Below are positions 57,133 through 64,000 of a DNA stretch of 64,000 nucleotides, one piece after another. A program made the position numbers and the translations under genes. The notes beneath the pieces were generated by a model that was given only the letters and a program-made list of their open reading frames with translations, had not been told where the DNA came from and searched no databases. Numbering within the stretch: position 1 is the stretch's first letter; every line of letters begins with the position of its first letter. This DNA is from Bordetella parapertussis (GTDB lineage: Bacteria > Pseudomonadota > Gammaproteobacteria > Burkholderiales > Burkholderiaceae_C): positions 19,016-83,015 of the forward strand of contig CAMDKD010000008.1 of NCBI GenBank assembly GCA_945901125.1, in the 5' to 3' direction.

Positions 57133-57658
57133 TGCGTGAAGCCCGCTGCTGCGGGCTTTTCACAAAACCATAAGTACTTTCCAGTTCGCTGGAAAGCACT
57201 TTTTTTTCGTCCCAGCGCTGTTCAGCCAACGCATCTGCAGCTATCACAACATCCTGCGTATGCACCAGGCCCAGTCCTTGTGAACTGTACAAATACACCA
57301 TCCCTTGTTCGTTCACAGCGCAGTGCTGTATGTCCTGCAACACACCGTCAGCAGACCAGACGCTAAAGTCAGTTTGCATACGCCAGACAAACGGTGCCGC
57401 CAGCAGCTCGACGAAAACACGCTGTGGGCCGTTTTGAAAATACCATTGACCATGCTCATCAGACATGTAATTGCGCTGTATGAATTCAATCAGTTTTCCA
57501 TGTGCCAGCTTGCTGCCCTTGGCGTGAGCAAACGAGCCTAGCGCCTGGGTCTGGTCATCTCGCATGTACCAATCGCCGCGTTGATCCAACCCCAGCCAGC
57601 CGAAACAATGCGGCACGTTAGGCCACTTTTGCATGGCTTGTCTGACCAAGTCATCCAT
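57125..57658 (-). CDS. Conserved beta-proteobacterial protein, possibly DUF2946 type
   Basis: A 177-residue protein starting MDDLVRQAMQKWPNVPHCFGWLGLD, with repeated aromatic-rich strands (RGDWYMRDDQ, GQWYFQNGPQRVFVEL, FVWRMQ). No signal peptide, membrane helix or catalytic motif is apparent. I associate the N-terminus with a beta-proteobacterial DUF family (DUF2946, from memory). Convergent with the cytochrome gene; its stop overlaps the terminator and the last 8 bp of that gene. It may be transcribed ahead of the next gene's opposite neighbour. Confidence 0.6.
   Translation of the reverse strand: MDDLVRQAMQKWPNVPHCFGWLGLDQRGDWYMRDDQTQALGSFAHAKGSKLAHGKLIEFIQRNYMSDEHGQWYFQNGPQRVFVELLAAPFVWRMQTDFSVWSADGVLQDIQHCAVNEQGMVYLYSSQGLGLVHTQDVVIAADALAEQRWDEKKVLSSELESTYGFVKSPQQRASRIT
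57136..57163. terminator. Rho-independent terminator after the cytochrome gene
   Basis: GAAGCCCGC and GCGGGCTTTTC form a GC-rich stem with loop TGCT, followed by a short T run on the plus strand and flanked by GTG/CAC. It lies just downstream of the cytochrome stop and inside the 3' end of the convergent gene. Confidence 0.7.
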
Positions 57659-57706
57659 TCATGATTCCTGTTGCTGCCGGTTTGCCGGACATACTGGCTG
57701 ATTCAC

Positions 57707-58159
57707 TTAATGCAAAACAGGCGGCAAGGCGTCCGAGCGGGCGTGTATTTCCTGCGGCGTGCCGGGACTGGCGTGGTGCGCCACCATGCGCCAGCCTTGG
57801 GGCGTGCGCACATACACATTGGTGGTCAGCACAAACGCAGTGGCCGGGGCATCCGGCAGGTTCAGGGAGATGCGTTCGACCAGATTGTGCATGGCGCTGG
57901 TGACGGTTTCTACCTTGCGCACATGTTCAGGATGGGCGTCGATGACGCCGTTGCTGAACATGTTTTCAAAGGATTGACGGATATTGTCTATGCCGACCAG
58001 GCGCGGGCCGCCGGGATGAACACACACCACATCTTCATCATCTGACCAGCAGGCCATGAGCCGCTCAATATCGCCTTTTTGCAAGGCTTCATAAAACGCG
58101 GCTTCGATCTCGTCGGCTGAACCGCCTACGGTGGCTGCCCGGAGCTTGGCCTTGGTCAA
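57707..58159 (-). CDS. NTF2/SnoaL-like fold protein
   Basis: About 150 residues if translated from TTG at 58157-58159; the frame also has a TTG at 58210 within the atpC 3' end, and no ATG or GTG near. The segment GSADEIEAAFYEALQKGDIERLMACW and later DDVVCVHPGG-like EDVVCVHPGGPRLVG, HNLVERISL and GWRMVAHHASPG fit the nuclear-transport-factor-2 / SnoaL-like fold (DUF4440 type). Function is unknown. It starts 5 bp past the atpC stop and so may be read with the atp operon. Confidence 0.65.
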   Translation of the reverse strand: MTKAKLRAATVGGSADEIEAAFYEALQKGDIERLMACWSDDEDVVCVHPGGPRLVGIDNIRQSFENMFSNGVIDAHPEHVRKVETVTSAMHNLVERISLNLPDAPATAFVLTTNVYVRTPQGWRMVAHHASPGTPQEIHARSDALPPVLH

Positions 58160-58163
58160 GGTG

Positions 58164-58580
58164 TTATTTTTTGCTGCGGAATCTGCGCAATGCTGACAGC
58201 TGTGCTGCAAACACAGCGAGTTCCGCCTGAGCCGCAGCGATATCGACGCTGGACTTGGCGTTTTTCATATGCTCTTCTGCGGCCTGTCTGGCAGCATTGG
58301 CGCGCTCTTCGTCCAAATCCTTGCCGCGCACAGCCGTGTCGGACAAGACTGTGACTGAATCGGGTTGAACTTCCAGAATACCGCCGGCAACAAAGACGAA
58401 TTCTTCTTCGCCGTCAGGCTTTTGGATACGCACGGAACCGGCACGTATGCGCGAGATCAGCGGCGTGTGGCGCGGATAAATACCGAGTTCGCCGACTTCG
58501 CCAGGCAAGGCCACGAAAGTGGCTTGTCCGGAATAAATCAGCTCTTCGGCACTGACCACATCAACTTGCATGGTTTTCAT
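58164..58580 (-). CDS. atpC: ATP synthase epsilon subunit
   Basis: A 138-residue epsilon subunit: MKTMQVDVVSAEELIYSGQ, LPGEVGELGIYPRHTPL and a C-terminal two-helix region (about 90-138). It sits on the gamma-stalk and inhibits ATP hydrolysis. Ribosome site AAGGAA precedes the first of two Met codons. It is the last canonical gene of the operon, with a small gene right behind it. Confidence 0.94.
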   Translation of the reverse strand: MKTMQVDVVSAEELIYSGQATFVALPGEVGELGIYPRHTPLISRIRAGSVRIQKPDGEEEFVFVAGGILEVQPDSVTVLSDTAVRGKDLDEERANAARQAAEEHMKNAKSSVDIAAAQAELAVFAAQLSALRRFRSKK

Positions 58581-58614
58581 GGGGCTTCCTTGTCAGGTGC
58601 GAATGCAGCCCGGA

Positions 58615-60036
58615 TTAAATTTTCTTGGCCTTTTCAATGGCCTCGTCAATCGTGCCGACCATGTAGAAAGCCTGCTCGGGCATGTGGTCGCATTCACCGG
58701 CGACGATCATCTTGAAGCCGCGGATGGTTTCAGCCAAGGTGACGTATTTGCCGGGTGAGCCGGTAAACACTTCAGCCACGTGGAAAGGCTGGCTCAGGAA
58801 ACGCTGAATCTTGCGGGCACGTGCCACGGCAAGTTTATCTTCGGGGGCGAGTTCGTCCATGCCCAGAATCGCAATGATGTCACGCAATTCCTTGTAACGC
58901 TGCAATGTGCCTTGCACAGCGCGCGCTGTTTCATAGTGGTCGGTGCCGACCACCAAGGGGTCAAGCTGACGGCTGGTCGAGTCCAGCGGATCGACCGCAG
59001 GGTAGATACCCAAAGAGGCAATATCACGCGACAGCACCACGGTGGAGTCCAAGTGGGCAAAGGTGGTGGCAGGAGACGGATCGGTCAAGTCATCCGCTGG
59101 CACATACACCGCCTGAATGGAAGTGATGGAGCCGACCTTGGTAGAAGTAATACGCTCTTGCAAACGGCCCATTTCTTCGGCCAATGTAGGTTGGTAACCC
59201 ACGGCTGAAGGCATACGTCCCAACAGCGCGGACACTTCGGTACCGGCCAGTGTGTAGCGGTAAATATTGTCGACAAAGAACAGCACGTCTTTGCCTTCAT
59301 CGCGGAAAGATTCCGCAATGGTCAAGCCTGTCAAAGCCACGCGCAAACGGTTGCCGGGAGGCTCGTTCATCTGACCGTAAACCATGGCCACTTTGGATTC
59401 TTCCAAGTTCTCCAAGTTCACGACACCGGAGTCGGCCATCTCGTGGTAAAAATCGTTACCTTCGCGGGTACGTTCGCCCACGCCGGCAAACACGGACAAG
59501 CCGCTGTGCGCCTTGGCGATGTTGTTGATGAGTTCCATCATGTTCACGGTCTTGCCGACACCGGCACCACCGAACAAACCGACCTTACCGCCCTTAGCGA
59601 AAGGACACACCAGGTCAATCACCTTGATGCCGGTTTCCAGCAATTCCTGTGACGGGCTGAGCTCGTCATACGCAGGTGCTTTGCGGTGTATGGAAGCGGT
59701 TCGGGTCTGGTCAACCGGGCCGCGCTCATCAATGGGCGCGCCGAGCACGTCCATGATGCGTCCCAGTGTGGCTTTACCGACGGGCACAGTGATGGCCGCG
59801 CCGGTGTTGGTCACCATCAGGCCGCGACGCAAGCCGTCGGAAGTGCCCAGCGCAATGGTACGAACGATGCCGTCGCCGAGTTGCTGCTGCACTTCCAATG
59901 TGAGGTTTGAGCCTTCGAGCTTGAGCGCATCGTAAATATGCGGCATGCTTTCGCGTGGGAACTCAACGTCCACCACGGCGCCAATACATTGGACGATTTT
60001 TCCTTGAATTCCTGCGTGGGTCATTGCCTGAGCCAT
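58615..60036 (-). CDS. atpD: ATP synthase F1 beta subunit
   Basis: A 473-residue catalytic subunit; start MAQAMTHAGIQGKIVQCIGAVVDV. Walker A GGAGVGKT, MNEPPGNRLRVALTGLT, the catalytic ALLGRMPSAVGYQPTL segment and FVDNIYRYT are present. It carries the ATP-synthesising sites. It follows atpG by 26 nt. Length and sequence ordinary. Confidence 0.97.
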   Translation of the reverse strand: MAQAMTHAGIQGKIVQCIGAVVDVEFPRESMPHIYDALKLEGSNLTLEVQQQLGDGIVRTIALGTSDGLRRGLMVTNTGAAITVPVGKATLGRIMDVLGAPIDERGPVDQTRTASIHRKAPAYDELSPSQELLETGIKVIDLVCPFAKGGKVGLFGGAGVGKTVNMMELINNIAKAHSGLSVFAGVGERTREGNDFYHEMADSGVVNLENLEESKVAMVYGQMNEPPGNRLRVALTGLTIAESFRDEGKDVLFFVDNIYRYTLAGTEVSALLGRMPSAVGYQPTLAEEMGRLQERITSTKVGSITSIQAVYVPADDLTDPSPATTFAHLDSTVVLSRDIASLGIYPAVDPLDSTSRQLDPLVVGTDHYETARAVQGTLQRYKELRDIIAILGMDELAPEDKLAVARARKIQRFLSQPFHVAEVFTGSPGKYVTLAETIRGFKMIVAGECDHMPEQAFYMVGTIDEAIEKAKKI

Positions 60037-60062
60037 GATGTTTTGCTCCAAAAATGTTAGGG

Positions 60063-60938
60063 TTACACCGCCGCCGCACCAGCCACGATTTCGGACAATT
60101 CCTTCGTGATCGCTGCTTGACGGGTTTTGTTGTAAATGAGTTTGAGTTCGCCGATAACGCTGCCGGCGTTGTCGGTCGCAGCCTTCATGGCCACCATGCG
60201 TGCAGATTGCTCAGAGGCCATGTTCTCGGCGACCGCCTGGTAAACCAGCGACTCGATATACAACTCGAGCAAATCGTCGATCACAGCCGGTGCGTCAGGT
60301 TCGTACAAATAGTCCCAGGCAAAGCTGCCGGCCTTTTTTTCTTCGCCGTGCAGTTTGTCTGTCGACAAAGGCAGCAACTGTTCAATCACCGGCTCCTGCT
60401 TCATGGTGTTGATGAAGCGGGTGTAACAGATATAAACAGCGTCGATCTTGCCTTCGGTATAAGCGTCTAGCATGACCTTGACCGGGCCGATCAGCGTTTC
60501 CAGGTGCGGGGTGTCGCCCAACTGAGTCACTTGCGCCAGCACTTTGGCACCAACTCGGTTGATAAATCCCAGGCCTTTGTTGCCGATGGCAACGGTTTGC
60601 GGTTCAGCGCCAACAGCTTGCAAGTCTTTGAATTTTTGCGTCAAGGCGCGCAGTATGTTGGTGTTCATGCCGCCGCACAAACCTTTGTCTGTCGTGACCA
60701 CGATAAAGCCGGTGGACTTGACCGTGTGTAATTTCATGAAAGGGTGTACATACTCGGGATTCGCCTGACCCAGATGGGCCGCGATGTTGCGCACCTTTTC
60801 ACTGTAAGGCCGGGCCGCACGCATGCGCTCCTGCGCCTTGCGCATTTTGGAAGCGGCGACCATTTCCATGGCTTTGGTGATCTTCTTGGTGTTTTCCACC
60901 GATTTGATCTTGCCGCGTATTTCCTTGCCGACTGCCAT
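60063..60938 (-). CDS. atpG: ATP synthase F1 gamma subunit
   Basis: A 291-residue rotor subunit: MAVGKEIRGKIKSVENTKKITKAMEMVAASKM at the start (only partly cited) and a C-terminal helix with NDNAGS-type EMVAMKAATDNAGSVI and YNKTRQAAITKELSEIVAG. These ends form the coiled coil inside the alpha3beta3 ring. Gaps: 27 nt to atpA and 26 nt to atpD. Confidence 0.96.
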   Translation of the reverse strand: MAVGKEIRGKIKSVENTKKITKAMEMVAASKMRKAQERMRAARPYSEKVRNIAAHLGQANPEYVHPFMKLHTVKSTGFIVVTTDKGLCGGMNTNILRALTQKFKDLQAVGAEPQTVAIGNKGLGFINRVGAKVLAQVTQLGDTPHLETLIGPVKVMLDAYTEGKIDAVYICYTRFINTMKQEPVIEQLLPLSTDKLHGEEKKAGSFAWDYLYEPDAPAVIDDLLELYIESLVYQAVAENMASEQSARMVAMKAATDNAGSVIGELKLIYNKTRQAAITKELSEIVAGAAAV

Positions 60939-60965
60939 TAAGTGCTCCTTGCTGCTTGACGGCGG

Positions 60966-62504
60966 TTAGACGAAAGATTTTTTGAAGGCTTCGATGGCTT
61001 TCACCAACTCGGCTTCTGCGTCTTTGTCCAGGGCTTTGTCTTTTTCCATCTTGGCCAACAACGCAGCGCATTTGTCTTTCAGGTAGTGATGCAAACCTGT
61101 TTCGAAATGCAGCACTTGGTTGACAGGGATATCGTCCAAAAAGCCTTTGTTGGCGGCATACAGCGTCGAGGCCATCAAGCTGATGGGCAAGGGGCTGTAT
61201 TGCGCCTGCTTCAACAACTCGGTGACGCGCGCGCCACGGTCGAGTTGCTTGCGGGTGGCTTCGTCAAGGTCGGAGGCGAACTGTGCGAAAGCGGCCAATT
61301 CACGGTACTGCGCCAAGTCGGTACGGATACCGCCGGACAGGCCCTTTACCAGCTTGGTTTGCGCAGCACCACCGACGCGGGAAACGGAAATACCGGCGTT
61401 AATAGCGGGGCGGATACCGGCGTTGAACAGCGAGGTTTCCAAAAAGATCTGGCCGTCGGTAATAGAAATCACGTTGGTCGGCACGAAAGCAGACACGTCA
61501 CCGGCCTGGGTTTCAATGATGGGCAGTGCAGTCAACGAACCGGTTTTGCCTTTGACCGCGCCTTTGGTGAAATGCTCGACATAGTCGGCGTTCACGCGTG
61601 CAGCACGCTCGAGCAAACGGCTGTGCAAATAAAACACGTCGCCGGGATAGGCTTCGCGACCAGGTGGACGGCGCAACAGCAAAGACACTTGACGGTAAGC
61701 CACGGCTTGCTTGGACAAATCGTCATACACGATGAGCGCGTCTTCGCCGCGATCGCGGAAGTATTCGCCCATGGTGCAACCAGAATACGCAGACACATAC
61801 TGCATAGCGGCTGACTCGGAAGCGGAGGCCGCCACCACAATGGTGTAGGCCATGGCACCGGCTTGTTCAAGCGCACGCACCACGTTTTTGATCGATGACG
61901 CCTTTTGACCGATGGCGACATAAATACAGGTCATGTTCTGACCTTTTTGGTTGATGATGGCGTCAATCGCGACCGCGGTTTTGCCGGTCTGACGGTCGCC
62001 AATGATCAGTTCGCGCTGACCGCGACCGATAGGCACCATGGAGTCAATGGATTTCAAGCCGGTTTGCATGGGCTGGTCCACCGACTGGCGGGCGATCACG
62101 CCGGGCGCGACTTTTTCGATCACATCGGTCATCTTGGCGTTGATCGGGCCTTTGCCGTCTATGGGGTGACCCAAGGCATTGACCACGCGGCCGATCAGCT
62201 CGGGGCCGACAGGCACTTCCAGAATACGGCCGGTGCACTTGACCGTGTCGCCTTCAGAGATGTGTTCGTATTCACCCAAAATCACCGAGCCGACAGAGTC
62301 GCGCTCCAGGTTCAGCGCCAGGCCGAAGGTGTTGTTGGGGAACTCGAGCATTTCACCTTGCATCACGTCTGACAAACCGTGAATGCGGCAAATACCATCG
62401 GTCACGGAAATGACCGTGCCCTGGTTGCGCACATTGGCATTGCCGGTGGAACCCTCGATACGGGTTTTGATCAATTCAGAGATTTCTGCGGGATTGAGTT
62501 GCAT
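60966..62504 (-). CDS. atpA: ATP synthase F1 alpha subunit
   Basis: A 512-residue subunit. MQLNPAEISELIKTRIE at the start, Walker A GDRQTGKT with IGDRQTGKTAVAID, GAMAYTIVVAASAS, and LLRRPPGREAYPGDVF. The non-catalytic nucleotide sites are here. It is the fourth gene of the F1 part and is followed by atpG. Normal length. Confidence 0.97.
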   Translation of the reverse strand: MQLNPAEISELIKTRIEGSTGNANVRNQGTVISVTDGICRIHGLSDVMQGEMLEFPNNTFGLALNLERDSVGSVILGEYEHISEGDTVKCTGRILEVPVGPELIGRVVNALGHPIDGKGPINAKMTDVIEKVAPGVIARQSVDQPMQTGLKSIDSMVPIGRGQRELIIGDRQTGKTAVAIDAIINQKGQNMTCIYVAIGQKASSIKNVVRALEQAGAMAYTIVVAASASESAAMQYVSAYSGCTMGEYFRDRGEDALIVYDDLSKQAVAYRQVSLLLRRPPGREAYPGDVFYLHSRLLERAARVNADYVEHFTKGAVKGKTGSLTALPIIETQAGDVSAFVPTNVISITDGQIFLETSLFNAGIRPAINAGISVSRVGGAAQTKLVKGLSGGIRTDLAQYRELAAFAQFASDLDEATRKQLDRGARVTELLKQAQYSPLPISLMASTLYAANKGFLDDIPVNQVLHFETGLHHYLKDKCAALLAKMEKDKALDKDAEAELVKAIEAFKKSFV

Positions 62505-62553
62505 GACTCTTTCCTTCTTCCTATGTGAGGCTGATGTGCAAGAGCGGGATTGC

Positions 62554-63084
62554 TCAGGCGGTCAGCGCAACTTTCATTTGTTCCAGACGGGCTTTGACGG
62601 AGGTATCAAGCACCTCGTCGCCGACCACCACACGTATACCCCCAATGAGCTCGGGCTGCAAAGCCACTTGAACACTGAGTTTGTGGCCAAAGCGTTTTTC
62701 AAACACTTTGGTCAATTCGTCGAGGGCATTGCCCTCGATGGGAAATGCACTGTGCACCACCGCCTTGCGCACGCCGCTTTGCGCGTCGAGCAGGGCGTGG
62801 AATTGCACGGCGATTTCAGGCAATACTTCCAGGCGACCGTTTTCCACCAGCATTTGCAAAAAATTCTGCGCAGCAGGCGGAAGATTTTTCGGGCCGACTT
62901 GAGCGATCAACTCCAGGGTCTGCCGGTGGCTGACCTTAGGGTCGCGGGCAAACTGCTGCAAGCCGGGGTCGGCAGCGACCACCGCGAGCGCGTCCAGCCA
63001 TTCGACAGCAAGTGCGGCTTGCGCCTTGACCACCTGAAACAAGGCGTCGGCGTAAGGACGGGCAATGGTTGCGAGTTCAGCCAT
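62554..63084 (-). CDS. atpH: ATP synthase delta subunit
   Basis: A 176-residue delta (OSCP-type) subunit: MAELATIARPYADALF at the start, helical to residue 130, then VQVALQPELIGGIRVVVGDEVLDTSVKARLEQM, of which GGIRV and GD.V are the family signature. It connects the peripheral stalk to F1. It follows atpF by 12 nt and precedes atpA by 49 nt. Confidence 0.96.
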   Translation of the reverse strand: MAELATIARPYADALFQVVKAQAALAVEWLDALAVVAADPGLQQFARDPKVSHRQTLELIAQVGPKNLPPAAQNFLQMLVENGRLEVLPEIAVQFHALLDAQSGVRKAVVHSAFPIEGNALDELTKVFEKRFGHKLSVQVALQPELIGGIRVVVGDEVLDTSVKARLEQMKVALTA

Positions 63085-63096
63085 GAAATTGCTTCC

Positions 63097-63567
63097 TCAA
63101 AGTTCTGCTTTGAGCTGGTTCAGCAAATCAGCGTGAACACCGGCATTGATTTCCTTGCGCAGAATCTGCTCGGCACCCTTGACGGCCAGTTCGGCCACCT
63201 GGGAACGCAAGGCTTCACGCGCTTTCAATGTCTGCTGGTGTGCGTCTTCCTGAGCAGAAGCCAGTATCTTGGCGGCCTCCTCGCTGGCACGCAGCTTGGC
63301 TTCTTCAATGATCATCATGGCGCGACGCTCGGCGTCGGCAATGCGGGCAGCGGTTTCATTGCGGGTTTTAGCCAGTTCGATTTCCACATGCTGATGCGCA
63401 TTGGTCAGCGCTACCTTGGCGTGCTCAGCCGCAGCCAGGCCTTCGGCGACTTTGTTTGTTCGCTCATCCAACGCCTTGGTTAAAGGCGGCCAAATGAACT
63501 TCATAGTGAAGACGACCAGAATCATGAAAACAATCATCTGGATGATCAGAGTACCGGTGATGCTCAC
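63097..63567 (-). CDS. atpF: ATP synthase F0 subunit b
   Basis: A 156-residue b subunit from a GTG start (63565-63567) with AAGGAA six nt upstream; the open frame further upstream does not match. N-terminal helix SITGTLIIQMIVFMILVVF anchors it, and the rest is a long charged coiled coil. It forms the peripheral stalk dimer. The length of 156 equals that of the E. coli subunit. GTG is the only start consistent with both ribosome site and family N-terminus. Confidence 0.93.
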   Translation of the reverse strand: MSITGTLIIQMIVFMILVVFTMKFIWPPLTKALDERTNKVAEGLAAAEHAKVALTNAHQHVEIELAKTRNETAARIADAERRAMMIIEEAKLRASEEAAKILASAQEDAHQQTLKAREALRSQVAELAVKGAEQILRKEINAGVHADLLNQLKAEL

Positions 63568-63639
63568 TTTAATTCCTTTCGGTTGAGGCTTGTCCATGGC
63601 AACGGGCAGTCGCCCGATGCACACGGTTGAGCCAGGAAT

Positions 63640-63903
63640 TTACTTAGGCAGGTTGGCGATCTGGCTCAGGAACGGGTTGGCCGTGGTGAACCACAGGGCA
63701 ACGCCGGTACCGATAATGAAAGCCGCATCGATCAAACCGACCAGCAAGAACATCTTGGTTTGCAATTCGCCCATCAGCTCAGGCTGACGTGCTGCGGCTT
63801 CCAGGTATTTGCTGCCCATGATGCCGATGCCGATACATGCGCCGGCAGCGCCCAAACCGATGATGAGACCAGCCGCGATGGCCACAAGTCCGATGATTTC
63901 CAT
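63640..63903 (-). CDS. atpE: ATP synthase F0 subunit c
   Basis: An 87-residue two-helix proteolipid: helix 1 about 5-27 (Gly-rich GLGAAGACIGIGI), a polar loop ARQPE, and helix 2 with the proton-carrying acid Asp59 in LVGLIDAAFIIG. No sodium-type ligand set (Gln/Ser/Thr) was recognised, so a proton-type ring is likely. It lies between atpB and atpF. Confidence 0.95.
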   Translation of the reverse strand: MEIIGLVAIAAGLIIGLGAAGACIGIGIMGSKYLEAAARQPELMGELQTKMFLLVGLIDAAFIIGTGVALWFTTANPFLSQIANLPK

Positions 63904-63943
63904 GATGACTCCTAGATGAAAAAAGATGAAAGTTGAAAAAGAA

Positions 63944-64000
63944 TCAATGGTGATCGTGTGCCTGACCCAGATAAACCAGGGTCAGCATCATGAACACAAA
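63944..64000 (-). CDS. atpB: ATP synthase F0 subunit a, C-terminal fragment (cut by window edge)
   Basis: Only the last 18 codons and the stop (complement of 63944-63946) are in the window. They read FVFMMLTLVYLGQAHDHH, close to the AtpB ending in related bacteria. The remainder, with the proton half-channels, is outside. Its position ahead of atpE confirms the identity. Confidence 0.9.
   Translation of the reverse strand, partial: FVFMMLTLVYLGQAHDHH

Overview
The window looks like a chromosomal segment of a betaproteobacterium, most likely order Burkholderiales and close to Comamonadaceae. The evidence is the beta-type spc and atp operons, neighbours such as ubiA-oxyR-recG and rsmI/yraN/diaA/dolP, a PhaM-type PHB granule protein and a red-type (form IC-like) RuBisCO operon. 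The assignment rests on gene content and protein resemblance read by eye; no database search was run.

Layout. 1-3043: spc ribosomal operon on the minus strand (rplN to rpsE, cut by the edge), diverging from glpK and proC. 5.7-12.5 kb: ubiA, oxyR, recG, then an accessory metabolic trio (ornithine cyclodeaminase family, metallo-beta-lactamase hydrolase, aberrant PanB homologue). 12.6-15.6 kb: queA and tgt (queuosine tRNA modification) split by a VapBC toxin-antitoxin pair. 15.6-18.7 kb: a visibly AT-richer accessory patch with an orphan ClpP-fold protease, a small Cys/His zinc-type protein, a HigBA pair and an antitoxin-like fragment. 18.8-23.3 kb: a GST and three tandem paralogues of an exported HExxH protein family with near-identical ends and divergent middles. 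23.5-28.8 kb: tonB-exbB-exbD-PCuAC-phaM-FIST-hydrolase in one tightly packed minus-strand unit. 29-44 kb: mixed genes including a DksA-type protein behind an FNR-like box, a frameshifted Pro-rich DUF3108-like gene, a periplasmic ClpP-fold protease, glcD, BrnT with an HTH antitoxin, yggS/pilT with a broken partial yggS copy nearby, and the dolP-diaA-yraN/rsmI cluster.

45-56.4 kb is the metabolic centrepiece. Ten minus-strand genes in tight order, cbbL-cbbS-cbbX-cbbY-fbp-prk-fba-glyA-sga-hpr, face a divergent LysR regulator cbbR. The first seven encode RuBisCO, its activase, its inhibitor-removing phosphatase and Calvin-cycle steps. The last three encode serine hydroxymethyltransferase, a serine-glyoxylate type aminotransferase and a hydroxypyruvate-reductase type dehydrogenase, the glyoxylate-glycine-serine-hydroxypyruvate-glycerate arm of a plant-like C2 (photorespiratory) salvage route. 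glcD (glycolate oxidation) lies about 8 kb away. Phosphoglycolate phosphatase, glycerate kinase, transketolase, pgk and gap are not in the window.

The right end carries tRNA-Arg(CCG), a membrane-anchored cytochrome c, two small conserved-type genes and the F-type ATP synthase operon (atpB fragment to atpC).

Best candidates for something new are (1) the C2-salvage genes fused to a cbb operon, (2) the HExxH triplet with signs of gene conversion, (3) the ClpP-fold/zinc-protein pair, and (4) the PanB homologue that appears to lack metal ligands.
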